64,000 bases of DNA from Nothopassalora personata (taxonomy: Eukaryota > Ascomycota > Dothideomycetes > Mycosphaerellales > Mycosphaerellaceae), in the NCBI GenBank assembly GCA_033816765.1, contig CM066293.1, forward strand, positions 124,001-188,000, written 5' to 3'. The notes beneath the pieces were generated by a model. The model did no database searches and was not told where the DNA came from. It saw nothing but the letters and a program-made list of their open reading frames with translations. The translations under genes were made by a program, and so were the position numbers. Positions 11,434-23,872 of this stretch are shown one piece after another (the first letter of the stretch is position 1; each line of letters opens with the position of its first letter).

Positions 11434-13954
11434 TTACCTCCCGGCACTCTTCTTACTTGCCTTGCCACCTTCTTTCTCCTCCCTCAGCCGCTCCTCGACC
11501 TTTTCAAGATGCTTCTTGTTCTTCAAGTGCACCTCGAAGTCCGTCACCACGCTCTCCGGCTGTGCTGTGTAAATCTTGCCCTGACAGTCCGTACACCTAA
11601 TACGTGGCAGGTATTGAAGTTTCTGGCCTTGGGGAGCCTTATCGCCGGGCTGTAGATCGGTTTGTTCTTTCGGTAAGACTTTGCCACTCTCGATGTCAAC
11701 GACGTAGTTGCGCATGAAGGGCTTGAAGTTGGCTTGTGGGTGACGGGAGCGTAGTTCTGACATGGCGGTTTGGAGCCATGGAGGTGGTTCAGGCTGGGAG
11801 ATGCGTTAGCAGATGGACTTGGGAGAGATTTGTTACATGACTTACAATAGGGTGGTCGGGACCAGGCCAGCGGTCGATGTCGACTGCGCCGCGGGAGTCA
11901 TAAGTGGCCTGAGGTGGTTGCCGTGCGGATGAGGGTGCGCGAGAGTGTGCGCCATTAGGTTGAGGTGTACCACGTGCTTGCGGTAATGATCGAGGAGTAA
12001 TCGTAGGTGTGCTGGTGCCTCCTCTTGTCGGCGTGGCAACCCGAAGCGCAGTATTTGCTGGCGCTGGCTGAGATGCATAACCAGAAAGTGGGTATTGAGC
12101 AGCGCGTTTCCTTGCCTCGTAATCTGCAATCCAGGACTTGAACTTGGCTCGCGGCAATTTCAGCTTGACGATCATCCTGTCATCATCCTCCTGGAGCACG
12201 CTTTCTTCACGAAGCATGCTCTTTCGTGTTGAGGCTCTCGGTTCTGTTGTGGGCGCTGTTAGTAGCTGCGAATCTGGCGTCGCGGATCGTCCATAGCCAG
12301 CACGCATGTTGGCTTGGGCAGCGGCTGCAGCACCACGCATATTACGCGTTCGTGTTGTGCCACTGGCCACAATGGCCGAAGGCGCAGGTGACTCTGCTCC
12401 AGACTCTTCGCTATCGAGATCTTCAGAGTCGATGTCGGCGTCGTTTCGTGCGCCACGTCTGCCTCCTCTGCCGCCACGTCGTGTCTTGGGAATACCTGTC
12501 GTCTCGAAAGTTTCGACAGCACCCGGTATCACGGAGTGGACAATCAGCGATCGCACAGTACGTTGCCTGTCCTTCAAATCCGGAAGTGCTGGGCCGCCAC
12601 GCCTGTTCAGCTGTCGTTTCTGCGCTCTGTGCTCACGCATCATCGAGGTTTCTGTCCGTTCAAGCTCGGCTTCGCTCATCTCGTACATATACGGTGTGTA
12701 GTCCTTCTGTGCTTGCATGGGTCGGAACGCGCTGTGTATAGGTCCGGGAAGAAAGGCGTCTCTCAACTCAGGGTCGTCCACCGGCCTTCCATCGAAAGGA
12801 TGGTTTGTGAGATATAAGCTCTTCGTGTAGAGCTGGCTTTGCTCGCGTATCGTGTGCGCGATGGCCGTGGTGAACTCTCCACTAAGCGCGTTCTCCCAGG
12901 CCATTTGTCGCGCAAACTCTTCGGGAGAGTTGAGCGGATTGTTGATATCCCACTCGAATTGATCAATCAGCGTGATGCGCCCAATGGTGATGTTCAGCTT
13001 GATCTGTATCCGCATCTCATCATCCTTGTGCTCATGGTATGGCTTCCCCGCTTCCAAGGGCCCATCTTCCACGACGATGTGAGGATAGAAATTGTTGATC
13101 TGATCTTGCATTTCCGTGGCCACCTGGCGCTTGATCTCCGGTATGGCATCGTGTGGCAGCTTGAGGTCTTCGAGAAGATAGTCTGCAAAGAGGTCTTGAG
13201 GTATCAACTTCTCGTGTAGATTCCACGTGAAGGTGTCGCGTAAGCGCAACTTGTCCAGCTCGATGTCCAGTCGTATAGGCACGAGCTCTTCGTGCTGTTC
13301 CGCCTGCTGCTGGGTGTCTTTTCGCGCAAAGTGGATCGGCCTGGATTTCCTGCCTTTGGGAGGACCTCGATTGCTGCTGTATACAATCTGCGGCCGGCTG
13401 TTCGTCGCGCCATTGCCATATCCCGCGAAACCATAGCCGTAGATTGCACCCGGATTTTGCTTCCTGACCTGCGCGACCTCTTGGGTGTAGAAGTCCTTCT
13501 CCATCTCCTTGTACTTGACCAAGTCGCGCGACCTTTGCGCCTGATCGTTCATCGCGGCGGCATGGAGGAGATCGCGCTGGACGTAGCGATCCAGCAAAAC
13601 CTCGTTGTGGTTGAGCTGCGGCTCATTCGCATTTTCGCCGTTCGCGACGGATTGATGGACGGGCAGCTGGGTGCCATCACGCGACCGCTTGCGACTCAAT
13701 TGCGGCGCGCCATTGGTGTGCACAGCGCCGCCATTGAGGAGGGTTGATGATGGCGCGGACGCTGGTCCAGGAGACTCGGTCGCGTTCAGCCCAGCTGCGA
13801 CCATGGTTTCCTTGGCCTTTTGTTTACCCTCTCGAATCGCGTCGGGTCCATCGGTGGGATTGCCCGACTGTTGGTTTATCGCATGGGCGCGGTCGCTATC
13901 GGGGGGGAGTCCTGCGCCGGAGGTCTTGTTCTCTTTCGGCCATGATGCGGACAT
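11434..13954 (-). CDS. SNF5: SNF5/SFH1-type chromatin remodelling subunit
   Basis: Two exons: 13,954-11,846 and 11,793-11,434, with a 52-bp intron (GTAAGT..CTAAC..CAG, phase 0), giving about 822 residues. The first 200 residues are low-complexity. The SNF5 domain with its two repeats (PIRLDIELDKLRLRDTF and IQIKLNITIGRITLIDQFEW) lies at roughly 225-400, followed by a conserved helical part and RGGRGGRRG. Exon 2 gives a C-terminal tail with RIRCTDCQGKIY and a later His, a zinc-finger-like end met in Snf5/Sfh1 homologues of filamentous fungi. SNF5 proteins are core subunits of SWI/SNF and RSC, which shift nucleosomes in the nucleus. The sequence alone does not say which complex it serves. The start is the first ATG of the open frame; a 5' UTR intron cannot be excluded. 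Confidence 0.9.
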
Positions 13955-15586
13955 GGTGGGCGCTACGGCGGCGGCGGCATCAAGGCCCGCGCTCTGCTTC
14001 GAGAAGAGCCATCAGTACCAGCAAAGACGCGGGTGAGAGACGACATGGCAGTAGAGCCGCGGCCATTGGTGACACGGCCTCGCCTTGCAGTGAGTGGCCG
14101 GGGCTGTGCTGTGCTGTGCTGAGGGCAGAGGACTACGTAGAGGCGCGCGTGTAGGATAGAGGGTGAAGGGGAGGGTGAGCATGTCGAAAGAGTAATCGGC
14201 AACATACCTAGTACGCGTATTAAAGAGCTCCCGACTTTGTACAATAGATGCAACCGCGTTCCTCTAGCGATGACTCTCCGGGACTGTCTTGAGAATGAGA
14301 TACAGCCACACCCAGCTCGGACCGCGGATCCTACCACTCTACCCTGACACTGGACGACTGTATGTACTATTACCCATTCATTATCCACCAACAACCACAA
14401 CTCAATCGTCTACAACACTAGCATCCCGTCCCTGTAATCGTCGGCAAAACGCAGTGGCCCTATTTAGCTATCGGGTATGCACATATCGAGTGGAATGAGG
14501 AAGCTGGTTGCTGACACGCTAACGATGCACCCAAATCTCTCCCAGTGACACTCCACGTGGACCGCTCTGCCGCCGACCACCGTCTCTACTTGCCGCAGAC
14601 TCACTGACAGGTTCTGTTGTTGGTCACAGGCTGTCCATCTCGTTGGAGCGCTCGGTTTCTTTGTTGGTGGCGGCTGCTGCTGCCGCCCGGTTGACTATCG
14701 CTGTATCGATCACGTGCGGCAGGAAATATGCCAAGGCATCCAGTACTTCCAGAGATGGCGAAGAGAGTGCTTGATGAGAAACGCTCTTCGATCTGCGTGA
14801 TCTTCATCACTTTCAGAGCGGTACGTGGGAAAGAAACGAGCATTCCATGCATACGGTACCCCACGGTCGCATTCTTGTCTTAGAGCAGAAAGCAAGCACA
14901 TTGGCAGTTCATGCCGTGGCCAGCCGAGAAGTTGCTGGTCAGTGCAGGCCCAGCCAGGCCACGCGTTGATTCGTCCCTTCTTCTCGTTTTCCGGTAGTAC
15001 CGTCTTGTTGCCTTGCCTTGACATTTAATTTTCTCTTGTATTTTCTCTCAAGATGAAAGCCTTCTTGCTGAAGACCCGAGAGAACCCTCCATCGATGGCG
15101 TTGACTGCCAAGAGATTCGATCGCTACCTAGCCCCTAGTGTTAGATAGGCTGCAAGAGCCAAGCGCTTACGAAAGGAGCATACGCCTCACCTCCCATCGC
15201 CACCCATTGCTTGAAGAGATACGTCCATCGCACACGATGCTGTTTCGAATGGTAGATTGGAAGTTTTTCGCTGAAGGAATCGTTTAAAATGTACTAGGAC
15301 ACCAGCACAATGCCAAGCATAGCACAGAAGTGCTCCCTCTGGAAGACGGTGGCTGACAATGCCCGCTGTACACTACAAAACATAACCAGACCGAGCCCCA
15401 TTCGGCAGGTACTTGGTACGGCTCGGTGAACGCCAGTCTCCAGGATTACAAGGGATCCTTTAGCTGGCCGAAGAGCACAATGAGCAACCTATTGATCGTG
15501 TCGACTTCGACGAAGGTGAATGGAATAGCAAACCAGACGAGAGGCTGGTCTGGGCATTATTGCTCGATCTTCTTAGGACCTTCGCA
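13955..15586. other. Intergenic, SNF5 promoter side, no gene recognised
   Basis: Base use is ordinary. Open frames of 60-145 codons on both strands show no domain. It holds the SNF5 promoter and 5' leader. Nothing else could be supported. Confidence 0.4.
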
Positions 15587-15844
15587 ATGCTTGACCTCGT
15601 CCTGCTTCTCGTCTTCCGTATCATCTACCTCCTGGCCGGCTCTTGGCTCATCGTTCTTGCCTTGCTTTATTCATTCCGCAGGTGCTCAGCTCAGACTGAC
15701 CATCAAATTCATATATCCACTCTGAAACATCACACAACAGAACGCCTTCAGCGTGCCGCCCTCCCAACACGGCTGGGCCAGCAGTCGAGGCCCCAGGCGG
15801 ACTCAGCTACTGTGAATGCATCGTACCTGAGTTCAGGGAATTAG
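15587..15844 (+). CDS. Possible small membrane protein, unrecognised
   Basis: An 85-codon frame from ATG 15,587 starts with a strongly hydrophobic stretch of about 30 residues (LVLLLVFRIIYLLAGSWLIV), followed by a polar tail. It has no known family and could be chance or part of the worn gene just downstream. Confidence 0.22.
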   Translation: MLDLVLLLVFRIIYLLAGSWLIVLALLYSFRRCSAQTDHQIHISTLKHHTTERLQRAALPTRLGQQSRPQADSATVNASYLSSGN

Positions 15845-15871
15845 TTCATCTAGGCGCGGACGAGGCGATAA

Positions 15872-16419
15872 CCACCCACAAATAATCGAAAGGACGGCCT
15901 GACCGCCATTCTTCGCCATCTCGACATCGATCCGAACCCACAGCGAGGACTGCAATTTCTGGACTTATCGCCCGAGCTCAGGAGCGTCATCTACCGCGAG
16001 TTCCTCACGCTTCGTACATCGCCACACGGCCTTGAGCACTGCTTCCCAGCCATCATTGCTACGTGCAGGCAGGTGAGAACGTCGAGATCCTCCCGCATGG
16101 CTCAGCTAACATGTGGCAGGTGCATGAAGAAGTAGGCAGCATACTCTACGGAGACGGTGCGGCACAGATCACGATCTCATGCAAACTTGACCCACGGGTG
16201 CCGCCGGTCTTCGGCCGAGAGGAGCCTTGCCGGGTGCAACGGCCAGAGCATCGCGGCACCACATGGGGAACTGTGGTAATGTGGCCATCGTTCCTGCTCA
16301 GATTCCAGGCGTTACAAGTTAACTTCATACACCACGACAACATCCTGTTATCAGGTGTGACCTTGCCAAGAGCCATGCAGAAGCTCCTTCAAGCGACAAC
16401 CACAAGCTCAATGCTCTGA
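15872..16419 (+). pseudogene. 2EXR-like (DUF) protein, probably broken
   Basis: Two coding blocks are clear: about 15,872-16,072 and 16,120-16,419, joined by a 47-bp intron (GTGAGA..CTAAC..CAG, phase 0). The first block reads FLDLSPELRSVIYREFL then IIATCRQ, the hallmark LPxELRxxIY...CRQ of the 2EXR/F-box-like family that is abundant in ascomycetes. The second continues VHEEVGSILYG. An in-frame TAA at 15,869 lies directly upstream and no start codon is evident. Near 16,392 the typical NHKLNALMSF continuation lies in the -1 frame, so the product stops early at 16,417. Further coding-like but interrupted pieces extend to about 17,009. Lost start plus frameshift suggest decay; an unusual intron is the alternative. 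Confidence 0.45.
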
Positions 16420-18194
16420 TGTCTTTTCTGTCCACCAGCACTGTCTTGATGAAGGGTATACATGTCCAGGTATGGCAGTCTTATCCGCTTGAAACAAAGC
16501 TAAGCTTACGCCTAAAAAGTTCCTGCAAACATCCATGGCTTCTAACGGGACCTCCAACGGGCTCTGACTCCAATGTTCCTTGTTTGAGGTATACTGCATT
16601 TCACCATCGCAGGCCCCAACATCAACCCAGAACTCTCGGACATCATATGCCACTTCTCTAGGCCCTAGAGCCGGCAAGAGAAGCTCGCAGTGGACACTAT
16701 CGCTAGGTACCAGATTCTGCGGGAGTAGGCAAAGGCTACCAACATCTGCATCAAAATCACCGGCGTCAGGCAAGGAAAACAGCGGCTAGCAAAAATCCTA
16801 GAAGAATTTAACTCCAAGGCCTTTTGCAAGTGAACATCACATCTCGGACGGAGATTATGATTGCAATGAGGGAAGGTGCGGCTGGAGAGATGGAGGAGAT
16901 GCTAGCGAACGGGTGCTTTGACGAGGCGTACAGCGCCATGAAGGAAGCGATTGAGATGTGTAGTAGAGAGGTCATGAGAGAGATGAGCAGGTGGGCGAAA
17001 CTATTGTAGTCCAGCTGAAAGATTGAGGTGTGTCCTGCATGAAGCCGGTGACGCTATCACGAGACTTGTTTCGCAAATCGGAACGAAGAAGGCTTCAACA
17101 TCGTTCCTTGCATTTATTTCCCGTTTAACAACCAGCTCCTCAGTCATCGCCATCAACAGCTTTTGTATCAAAATGTCCCTGAAACGCACCAGACGTCTAA
17201 AACAGCATGTACTCCTTCCAGCAAAGCGATCGATCGATCGTTTCACTGCTTAGACCGCGTCTTCTACCTCGTGAGGATTGCAGCTTCCAACACAGCTGCA
17301 GGCTGTGTTGTACACTTGAGCAGACGGCGTGCAGAGAGGTCGTGGGGCACGTCTGACTGGCTGAGTGAACGGCCTTGGACGCCTTGGACCACCACGTCGA
17401 TATGGTGGTGGTGGTGGTGGTGGTGGTGGTGGTGGCGGCGGATCGGGTCTTCGGCTGACCCTCGCGCAGTAAGTTGACTATGTGCCGGAAACTCTGATGC
17501 TTCGCCATGTCTAGCATACCATCGACGACGCGTCAAAACAGACGTGCAATATGTCTGGTGACGGACTTGGAAGTCGATAAGAAAGACAAAATCACAATCG
17601 AGAAAGTATGCTGCTTCATGTACACGCATCTTGCATTTCAAAGGCTACCAATACCCGACGAAGGCACCAGTAAAGCAAATGCATGCGGATATTCCGGTTT
17701 CCCTCCCAAAATGTTCGCTGTGGTCTGAAGACATGATTATTTCCCAAGCAAAACTACAACTGCTGTGTCTGCATTCCATTCCCTCGCGTAATACTCATCA
17801 TCGCTCGCTTGTCTCGGGCGAGCAGGAAGCGTGAGAGTCGGTAGGTGATACAGTCTGGCTGAGGTTCACTACCCAGCTAGCACACAAAGTCTTCTCTCAG
17901 CCTGTGCAGTCTTCACCACAGCTTGGGAGAAGTCGTGATGGCCTGCCAAAAGCAAGTCTGATTCCTTGTGCCTCGTGTCGTGGTCATGGGTTGCGTCTTC
18001 GGCGCTAGTCCGCAAGGCGAATTTGCCGTGGCATTCTCCCAGCCACTGACCGAGTAAAGGCCGCAAGGGCTTGAAACATGCCAGGTCGGTACTGACACAA
18101 GCTCTCCTGTGCCGCAGATTGTATAGCAGATCCACTGACGCGTGATATGTCGACAGTCCTTGATGATAGCGCATCTGATGTCGTAGATGCTGCT
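16420..18194. other. Worn coding remnants and non-coding sequence
   Basis: Pieces at 16,600-17,009 look coding (an amphipathic segment ending at TAG 17,007-17,009) but are cut by stops in every frame. A (GGT)n microsatellite stands at 17,403-17,434. No other gene recognised. The right end should contain the 3' UTR of the PHD gene. Confidence 0.35.
17403..17434. repeat. (GGT)n microsatellite
   Basis: About eleven GGT/TGG units in a row inside non-coding DNA. Confidence 0.9.
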
Positions 18195-21100
18195 TCAAGA
18201 CTTTGCGCTCTCCAGTCGGCGGTTGATGAGGTCGCGCAACATCTCGAGTTCGCGGCGACTCTCCTCGGACATTTCAGTCTGTTCTGACGCTGGCGGCGAT
18301 GGCGGTACAGCAGAAGACGCAGACTTTGTCTGCCTCGTCTCCTCCGACATCATGTGGTTGACCACCTCAGATGGTGCTTCGGCCTGCGATCAATAAGTGT
18401 TAGTCTCGCGGCTGACGTCATGTTCAAGGACTAAGAGTAAGGGGTACGAATGACTTACGATTAAGGTGCCGACCAAAGTCTCCACCCGATCGCTGCCAAG
18501 GTCGAAGTCTTTGTTGTCGCTTGCAAATTGCGTGAGTTGAAGTGCAAGTTGCTTCTCGTTGAAGGGCCGTTTGGCAAAGTTGGCTTGCTCAAGCGCACTT
18601 GGAACAGCGGAGGTGGCGTTGTCGGCGAGACGCGCACGCTTGTAAGAGATGACATCGTCGTGAGATTGTTGTACTCGGCTACTGCACGTCGTTAGTAAGG
18701 CCTTCCTCGCGACATGTTACTGGTCATTACCTTTTCACTTTGTCGATGAAGTCAAGTTTGATGCCGTGAGCTGGCAGCTTAAGTAGGGTGCCTTCGGAGT
18801 CATCGCCTTCTTCGTAGAACTCGCCGTCAGACTCGTCAGAGGAGTCTTCGGCAACATCAATGATGCCATTGTTGAGAGAACCGCGAGGGAGAGCCACTTC
18901 TTGAACCTTTGGTACCCTGGGCTTTCGAAGGTGCACAGTACGGCGATGGTGGCGATTGAGCAGAGCGATTTCGACTCTTCGAAGTTCCTGGTCAGCGTGA
19001 AGCGGACACATCCAGTCATGGACCTTCTTTCCATTCTGGTTGAGAGCGGGTGGGTTGGCCAGAGGAGGGTCAAGGCAGTCAAGGTGCCAGTGTTGAGTGC
19101 AGTGGTCGCAAGTGACAATCGGTCGCTTTGGCACGAACGGGTTGATGTGGGAAGACTTTCCGCAGGCATAGCACAAGACCAGATTACCCTTGCTGTCACG
19201 CAGTCGGTAGTAGTCTGGCTGGTCGTCCGAGTAACCGGGTCGGCTCCTGCCAATGTTGTCAGCGTGAAGTCTCTGTTTGTTAGGTGGCGTGATGTATACC
19301 TAGTGTTCTTTGTGGAATTCATGGACTCCACGAAGGCGCCATTCTTGTCACTTGTCACTCCCTCGAAGTACGTCCTGATGTCCTCGGGAAGACTGAAGTT
19401 GGTCGGGTTCCGCTTCTTCAAGCTGCTGAAGAGAGGCGCAAACAGACCCCGAGTTGGCTTCTCTGGTGACTCGGGTCCGACCGGCCTTTTTGCTACGCAG
19501 ATGTTGCAATACCACGGCTCATCCAGTTCCTCTGCATCTGGGTTGAGAGGCGGGTCCACGCAGGCAAAGTGAAAGGATCGATCGCAGCCATCGCAGCAGA
19601 GCAGATAGCCGCTGCCACCACAAGCAGAGCAATAGTCCTGATTTTCGGAACCAAGCTGTTCAACATGCGTTAGATCATGCTTGCGTATGGCAGGAACCAT
19701 AGGAAGCAAATCGGGTGACGAAACACGACGTTGAGGCAAATGCATGAGGATGGTGTTGTTTGTGCAGGGAGAAAGTTATGTGGAAGTGGAAGACGAGGTT
19801 TAGCGCGCAGCCTGCGCGTCGTCTTACCTCTTCATTGTCATCATCCCCGATTGGGCTTTCCCTTCCTGCGCCACCAACGCCTGACATGCCACTGAAGGCT
19901 GCCTGTTGCTTCTTTTCGGGCCTGGTAATAAGATGTACTGTCAGTCTTTGCGCAATATGCAATACTTCGAGTTGTGATTCTTGTGCCCCGCACTGTGAGT
20001 TGCAAGAGAAAATTCGTCTGCATGAGGCACATGTCATCTCGCAAACACGTAGCACATCACCCTTGTTGCGCCGTAGACATAGGGACTGAATGAGTGATAT
20101 GTCGCGCATGTCCTTGCAAATCACGTGCGACGAGGAGAGGCGATACTTACGACTGCTTCGTCTTCGCTCTTTGCTTTGGCTTGGGCTTGACCTGCCAGAC
20201 TCTGGGGGTGCTCTGTCGTGAAGTTGCCGGTGATGATAGAGCTGAGAGTGGTGAATCAACGTCCATAGACGGTGCGCGACTACCTCTTGCGCTCGCGGTA
20301 CGACTGCCATTCGGCTCTAGCTTGAGAGACGGTGGTGCCAGTGCGCTGGCTTTGAGCTTTGGGCCTCGCAGTCGAGCTGCAGGCAGACTTGGCCGGACGT
20401 TGCTCTCTTCGAAATCGTACTCGCGTTTGACGCCGCCACTAAGCTTTTGCTTTTTGGCAGCCATTTCGCGATCACGCTCTTGCTCGAGCTCGGCCTCTGC
20501 TGATGACCGTTTCGCGCTGGCGCCAGGAACTGCAAGGGAGCCACGCTCTGCTGCGAGATCCTTACCTTCGACGCCGTTGATTCTGGTAGATGGGCCCGCC
20601 ACATCACTGTCGGGCTCCTGCTGGTCGACATCCAATTCGCCCTCGCCGTCGTTCGAGGTCAGGTCAGTGAGAGAAGAGTCGCTGGCGTTGCTGTTGGCAC
20701 GCTCGCGCTTCCCGGGAGAGACAGACATCCTGCCGTGGTTTGAACGATGTCGGTTTGGATCTTTGTGAGGTGATTTGACTTTGAGTGATAATCTTGGTTT
20801 AGTAGGTTCCGGTCTTTCTGTTGAAGGTATAGTGGAAGAAGTGTCTGGTTGACGATGAGGAGCAGGATTCAGCGTGAGTTTTGGAGTAGGTGAGGCAACT
20901 GCTAGTGACTTCTCTATTGTCCCGTTTCCAATTGTCTTCGCCGGCTGGTGCCGGGAATGAAGCTTGGCGTCCTTGAGTTTCTTTTTGGCCGCTCGCACGT
21001 ATTGTTGAAACGCGGCGTTTTGATCTGGCGTCGCTTGCTTCCTGAGAATGGCTTCAAGTAGGACTCTGAGCTGGAGGTTCTCCAAGCTTTGAAGATAGAT

Positions 21101-21802
21101 GGCGTGAACAGCATCGGCGAGACCGGGTTTGCCCACTTCGCGTGCACGATCTTTGGCGGCTTCGACAACCTGCTGCAGCTTTTCTCCATTGTACTCAAAG
21201 GTGATCTCTTTTTTAGGAGGGGCGGAGCTCGTTTGGACTGGCTGTGCTGCAGAAGTTGCTGACGATGCTGATTCACTTTTCCGCTTCACAGCCCTCGCAC
21301 GTGGAGCACGTTCCTTCTTCTTCCCGTTTGCCGTCGGCGCGTAGTCCGCATCCCTTTCATCATCGATCACAATCGGCTGCTGCACGGGCAGATCCATCGG
21401 CTGCGGTGTGCCTGCTGCAGGTGCTGGTGTCCCTTCTGGCGTCTCCAGAGCATCGGCCCCCAGGACCGCAGAGCTGCGCCCAAGTACCGACTTGCGCGAC
21501 CCGTCTCCTCTCACTCTTGCCTTGACCTTTGCATTGGGCACCTCCCCGAGAGGTTGCATATGTTCAAGGACGCCATATGGACCTGCGCCGTGATCTTGAT
21601 AACTGGGCTTCGGCGCAGCTAGTGCAGGTTCTACCCAGCGATCCATGAACGTCTTCTCCTTTGCCTTCTCCTTCCCAGAGCCTGTCGACGGAGGGCGCGA
21701 CGACGGATGTGCCTGCTGCAGTGGCCCACGCGAGTTGCTCCTTCGGGGTTCGTCCACGGCTACCCTGTTTCGGATGGAGGGCATATTACTTCGGTCGTGC
21801 AT
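18195..21802 (-). CDS. RCO1: Rco1-like double PHD-finger protein
   Basis: Six exons: 21,802-20,151; 19,921-19,828; 19,655-19,300; 19,246-18,731; 18,681-18,459; 18,383-18,195. All splice sites keep frame and give about 1,009 residues. The N-terminal half is low-complexity with basic runs. A first PHD finger (YCSACGGSGYLLCCDGCDRS.., C4HC3) lies near 588-640. A second, atypical PHD (CYACGKSSHINPF...CDHCTQHWHLDCLDPP..CPLH) lies near 726-785, and a coiled C-terminus ends in LEMLRDLINRRLESAKS. Two PHDs in this order match Rco1/Cph1, the Rpd3S histone deacetylase subunit that binds histone H3 and suppresses spurious transcription in gene bodies. A branch site plus CAG lies just upstream of the chosen ATG, so a further 5' exon is possible. 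Confidence 0.85.
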
Positions 21803-22467
21803 ACGCCTCTGTGGAATTGTTAGCGCGATGCATGTACATTGAGAAGGTTCCTTATCATACCCAGGGCGATGCTATGCCTAGTAGTGGCAAAGGCCGGTGT
21901 TGGAGCGCGAAAGAACGCGTTAGTGAAAGTCGAAGTTGAAGGTGATAAGGAGGCTCAAAGTCTCGTCCCCCGACTTCAACAAATGCGGACCGATCAGTGC
22001 CGCAATATCATAACAGACTCGATAATCTCATCAAACACCGTTTGGCATCCGTTGGAACGACTTTTACGTGCGATTGAAAGTCGCCACGGTATAATAGACC
22101 TTGTCTGTCGTGGTAGATTTGTGAAAAGAAATGTTCTCTTCTGTGGGCGGAGTTGCCACGACTTTCCAATCGCTGACCAAATCATGCGCCAACGATACTT
22201 CATGCAACAGTAACGCGGATAACGAAGAAAGTGCGTGTCGATGGTCACTGCCATCCATAGTTTTTGCTATTTGTTATAGACATTGTGGTGGCTTGCACAG
22301 CTTCTGTAACCTGAACGGGAGGTCACGCCAGTTGGCGTGCTTGACAAGTGCCAGTTGCCACTCACCCCAGGCTTCAATCCGAAATATCCGGCCAGGTCTG
22401 GTCCGGCAATCGTGCCAGTGCTTCACCCGCGACGTTCTGCATCGAGAACACATTTCAAGGTCGTAGC

Positions 22468-23872
22468 TCATTCATCGTCGCTGTCGTCCTCATCATCGTC
22501 ATCCTCGTCGTCCTCTTCTTCTTCCTCCTTTGAAGCAGCCTTCTTCGCTGGCTTCTTCTTCTTCTTCTTGTTCTTTGGCTTGGACTTGGCCTCCTTTGAC
22601 AGCGGCTGCTCGAGAATCTTCAGGATCTCCTCGTCCGTGATCTTCTTGTCAGATTTCCACTGGGAGATGTCGTGCTTGGGTGGCGCGGCCAGACGTTGTA
22701 CGCCGTTCTTGGTGACAGCTGCGAAAAGTTAGCGCGTTGTATCCGCAAGACACCAATCGTCGGCCTGGAGATTTCATTGATGACTCTGTATAACTTACCG
22801 ACAGTAGTGAAGAGGCGGCTGACTGGCTCACCGTCCGTCGATCCAATAACTTCGTACTGACGCACAACACCACCACGAACGCACTCGACCACACCAATCT
22901 TGCCTGCACGCTCATCATCGAGCTGTCGTAAGCTGAATGGGAAAGTGCCGAACTTCTTCTGCACCTCCGAGAGAGTGGCACGGGAGCTTGGTCTCTTCAG
23001 GCCGTAGGTGGTGGTCGTCCTTCGGTGAAGCGTTGGCCTGTTCGAAAGCGTCTTGACCTTGCCGGTACCAGTGCTGAGACCGACCTCGATGCCCCAAGCC
23101 TCACCCACTTCAGGCAGACCTTCACCCTTGACGCCCTCGCTGGGAGACAGGATGATCTTCTTCTTGTCCTCGATCTCGTTCCTGCCAAACAACCAGCAAG
23201 TTGTGTTCTCGACCAGTGTGCACTCGTATGACTTGGCCACCTTCTCAAGCAGCTGTGTAATCTTGGACTGGCTGTAGGGCTTGACTGTCTGGGCTTTCTT
23301 CTTCTCTTCATCTGTGCCTTGCGCCAACAGACCCGGTGGCATAATCAAGCGGAGGAGCAGCTCGTTTGCGTAGTGCGTCGCGAGCAGGAGATCTGCTGGA
23401 CGGCCAGAGATAGCCTTGTCCTTCGCGCCCACCAGCACGGTGTCACATACAATTGAGCCGAACCCATCGATTTGGGCACCAAGCTGGATCTTGACGGCTT
23501 CTCCGGCGTCGAGTGTCTTCCCAGCCTCTTCAGCATCGGAAACCAGTGGTGTGTAGGGAGTGACATAGGAGCTCGGCGAGACAGTGCATGGATGCGCGAT
23601 GCCCTTGACGATCTTCTTGCCCTTGTAGACCTTGGCGACTTCGTCGTCGAGGAGCTTGTCACCCTTCTGGCAGATGTCAACAATCTTTGCACCTTCGGTA
23701 CACCATGCTGCGCTCCGAGTCAGCGGGGAGCGGGAGCGGGAGCGATAGTGTGACGGCGCTACGAACCTGAGACTGTCTCGAGGACCTTCTGCGAGATCTG
23801 GGCGGCAGTCTTGTACTTGGTGAGGGTGTCTGGGTTGGCGAGCGAGTAGTCTACGACTGCCTCTTCCGCCAT
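22468..23872 (-). CDS. EBP1/PA2G4-type M24 pseudo-peptidase
   Basis: Three exons: 23,872-23,767; 23,707-22,799; 22,718-22,468, with introns of 59 and 80 bp, giving about 421 residues. It starts MAEEAVVDYSLANPDTLTKYKTA and carries the pita-bread fold of methionine aminopeptidase-like M24 proteins (AWCTEGAKIVDICQKGD, GIAHPCTVSP, FGTFPFSLRQLDDERA). It ends in a lysine run followed by a long Asp/Glu tail. The family (human EBP1/PA2G4, fission yeast Cdb4) has lost peptidase activity and binds ribosomes and nucleic acids. The start is the Met that begins family similarity; an upstream in-frame Met at 23,944 lies before it. Confidence 0.9.

Noticed and set aside
12226..12741. Plus-strand ORF of 171 codons
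   Set aside because: Antisense shadow of the SNF5-type gene, no domain.
18901..19572. Plus-strand ORF of 223 codons
   Set aside because: Exactly antisense to the PHD-coding exons of the Rco1-like gene.
20094..20768. Plus-strand ORF of 224 codons
   Set aside because: Antisense to exon 1 of the Rco1-like gene; low-complexity.
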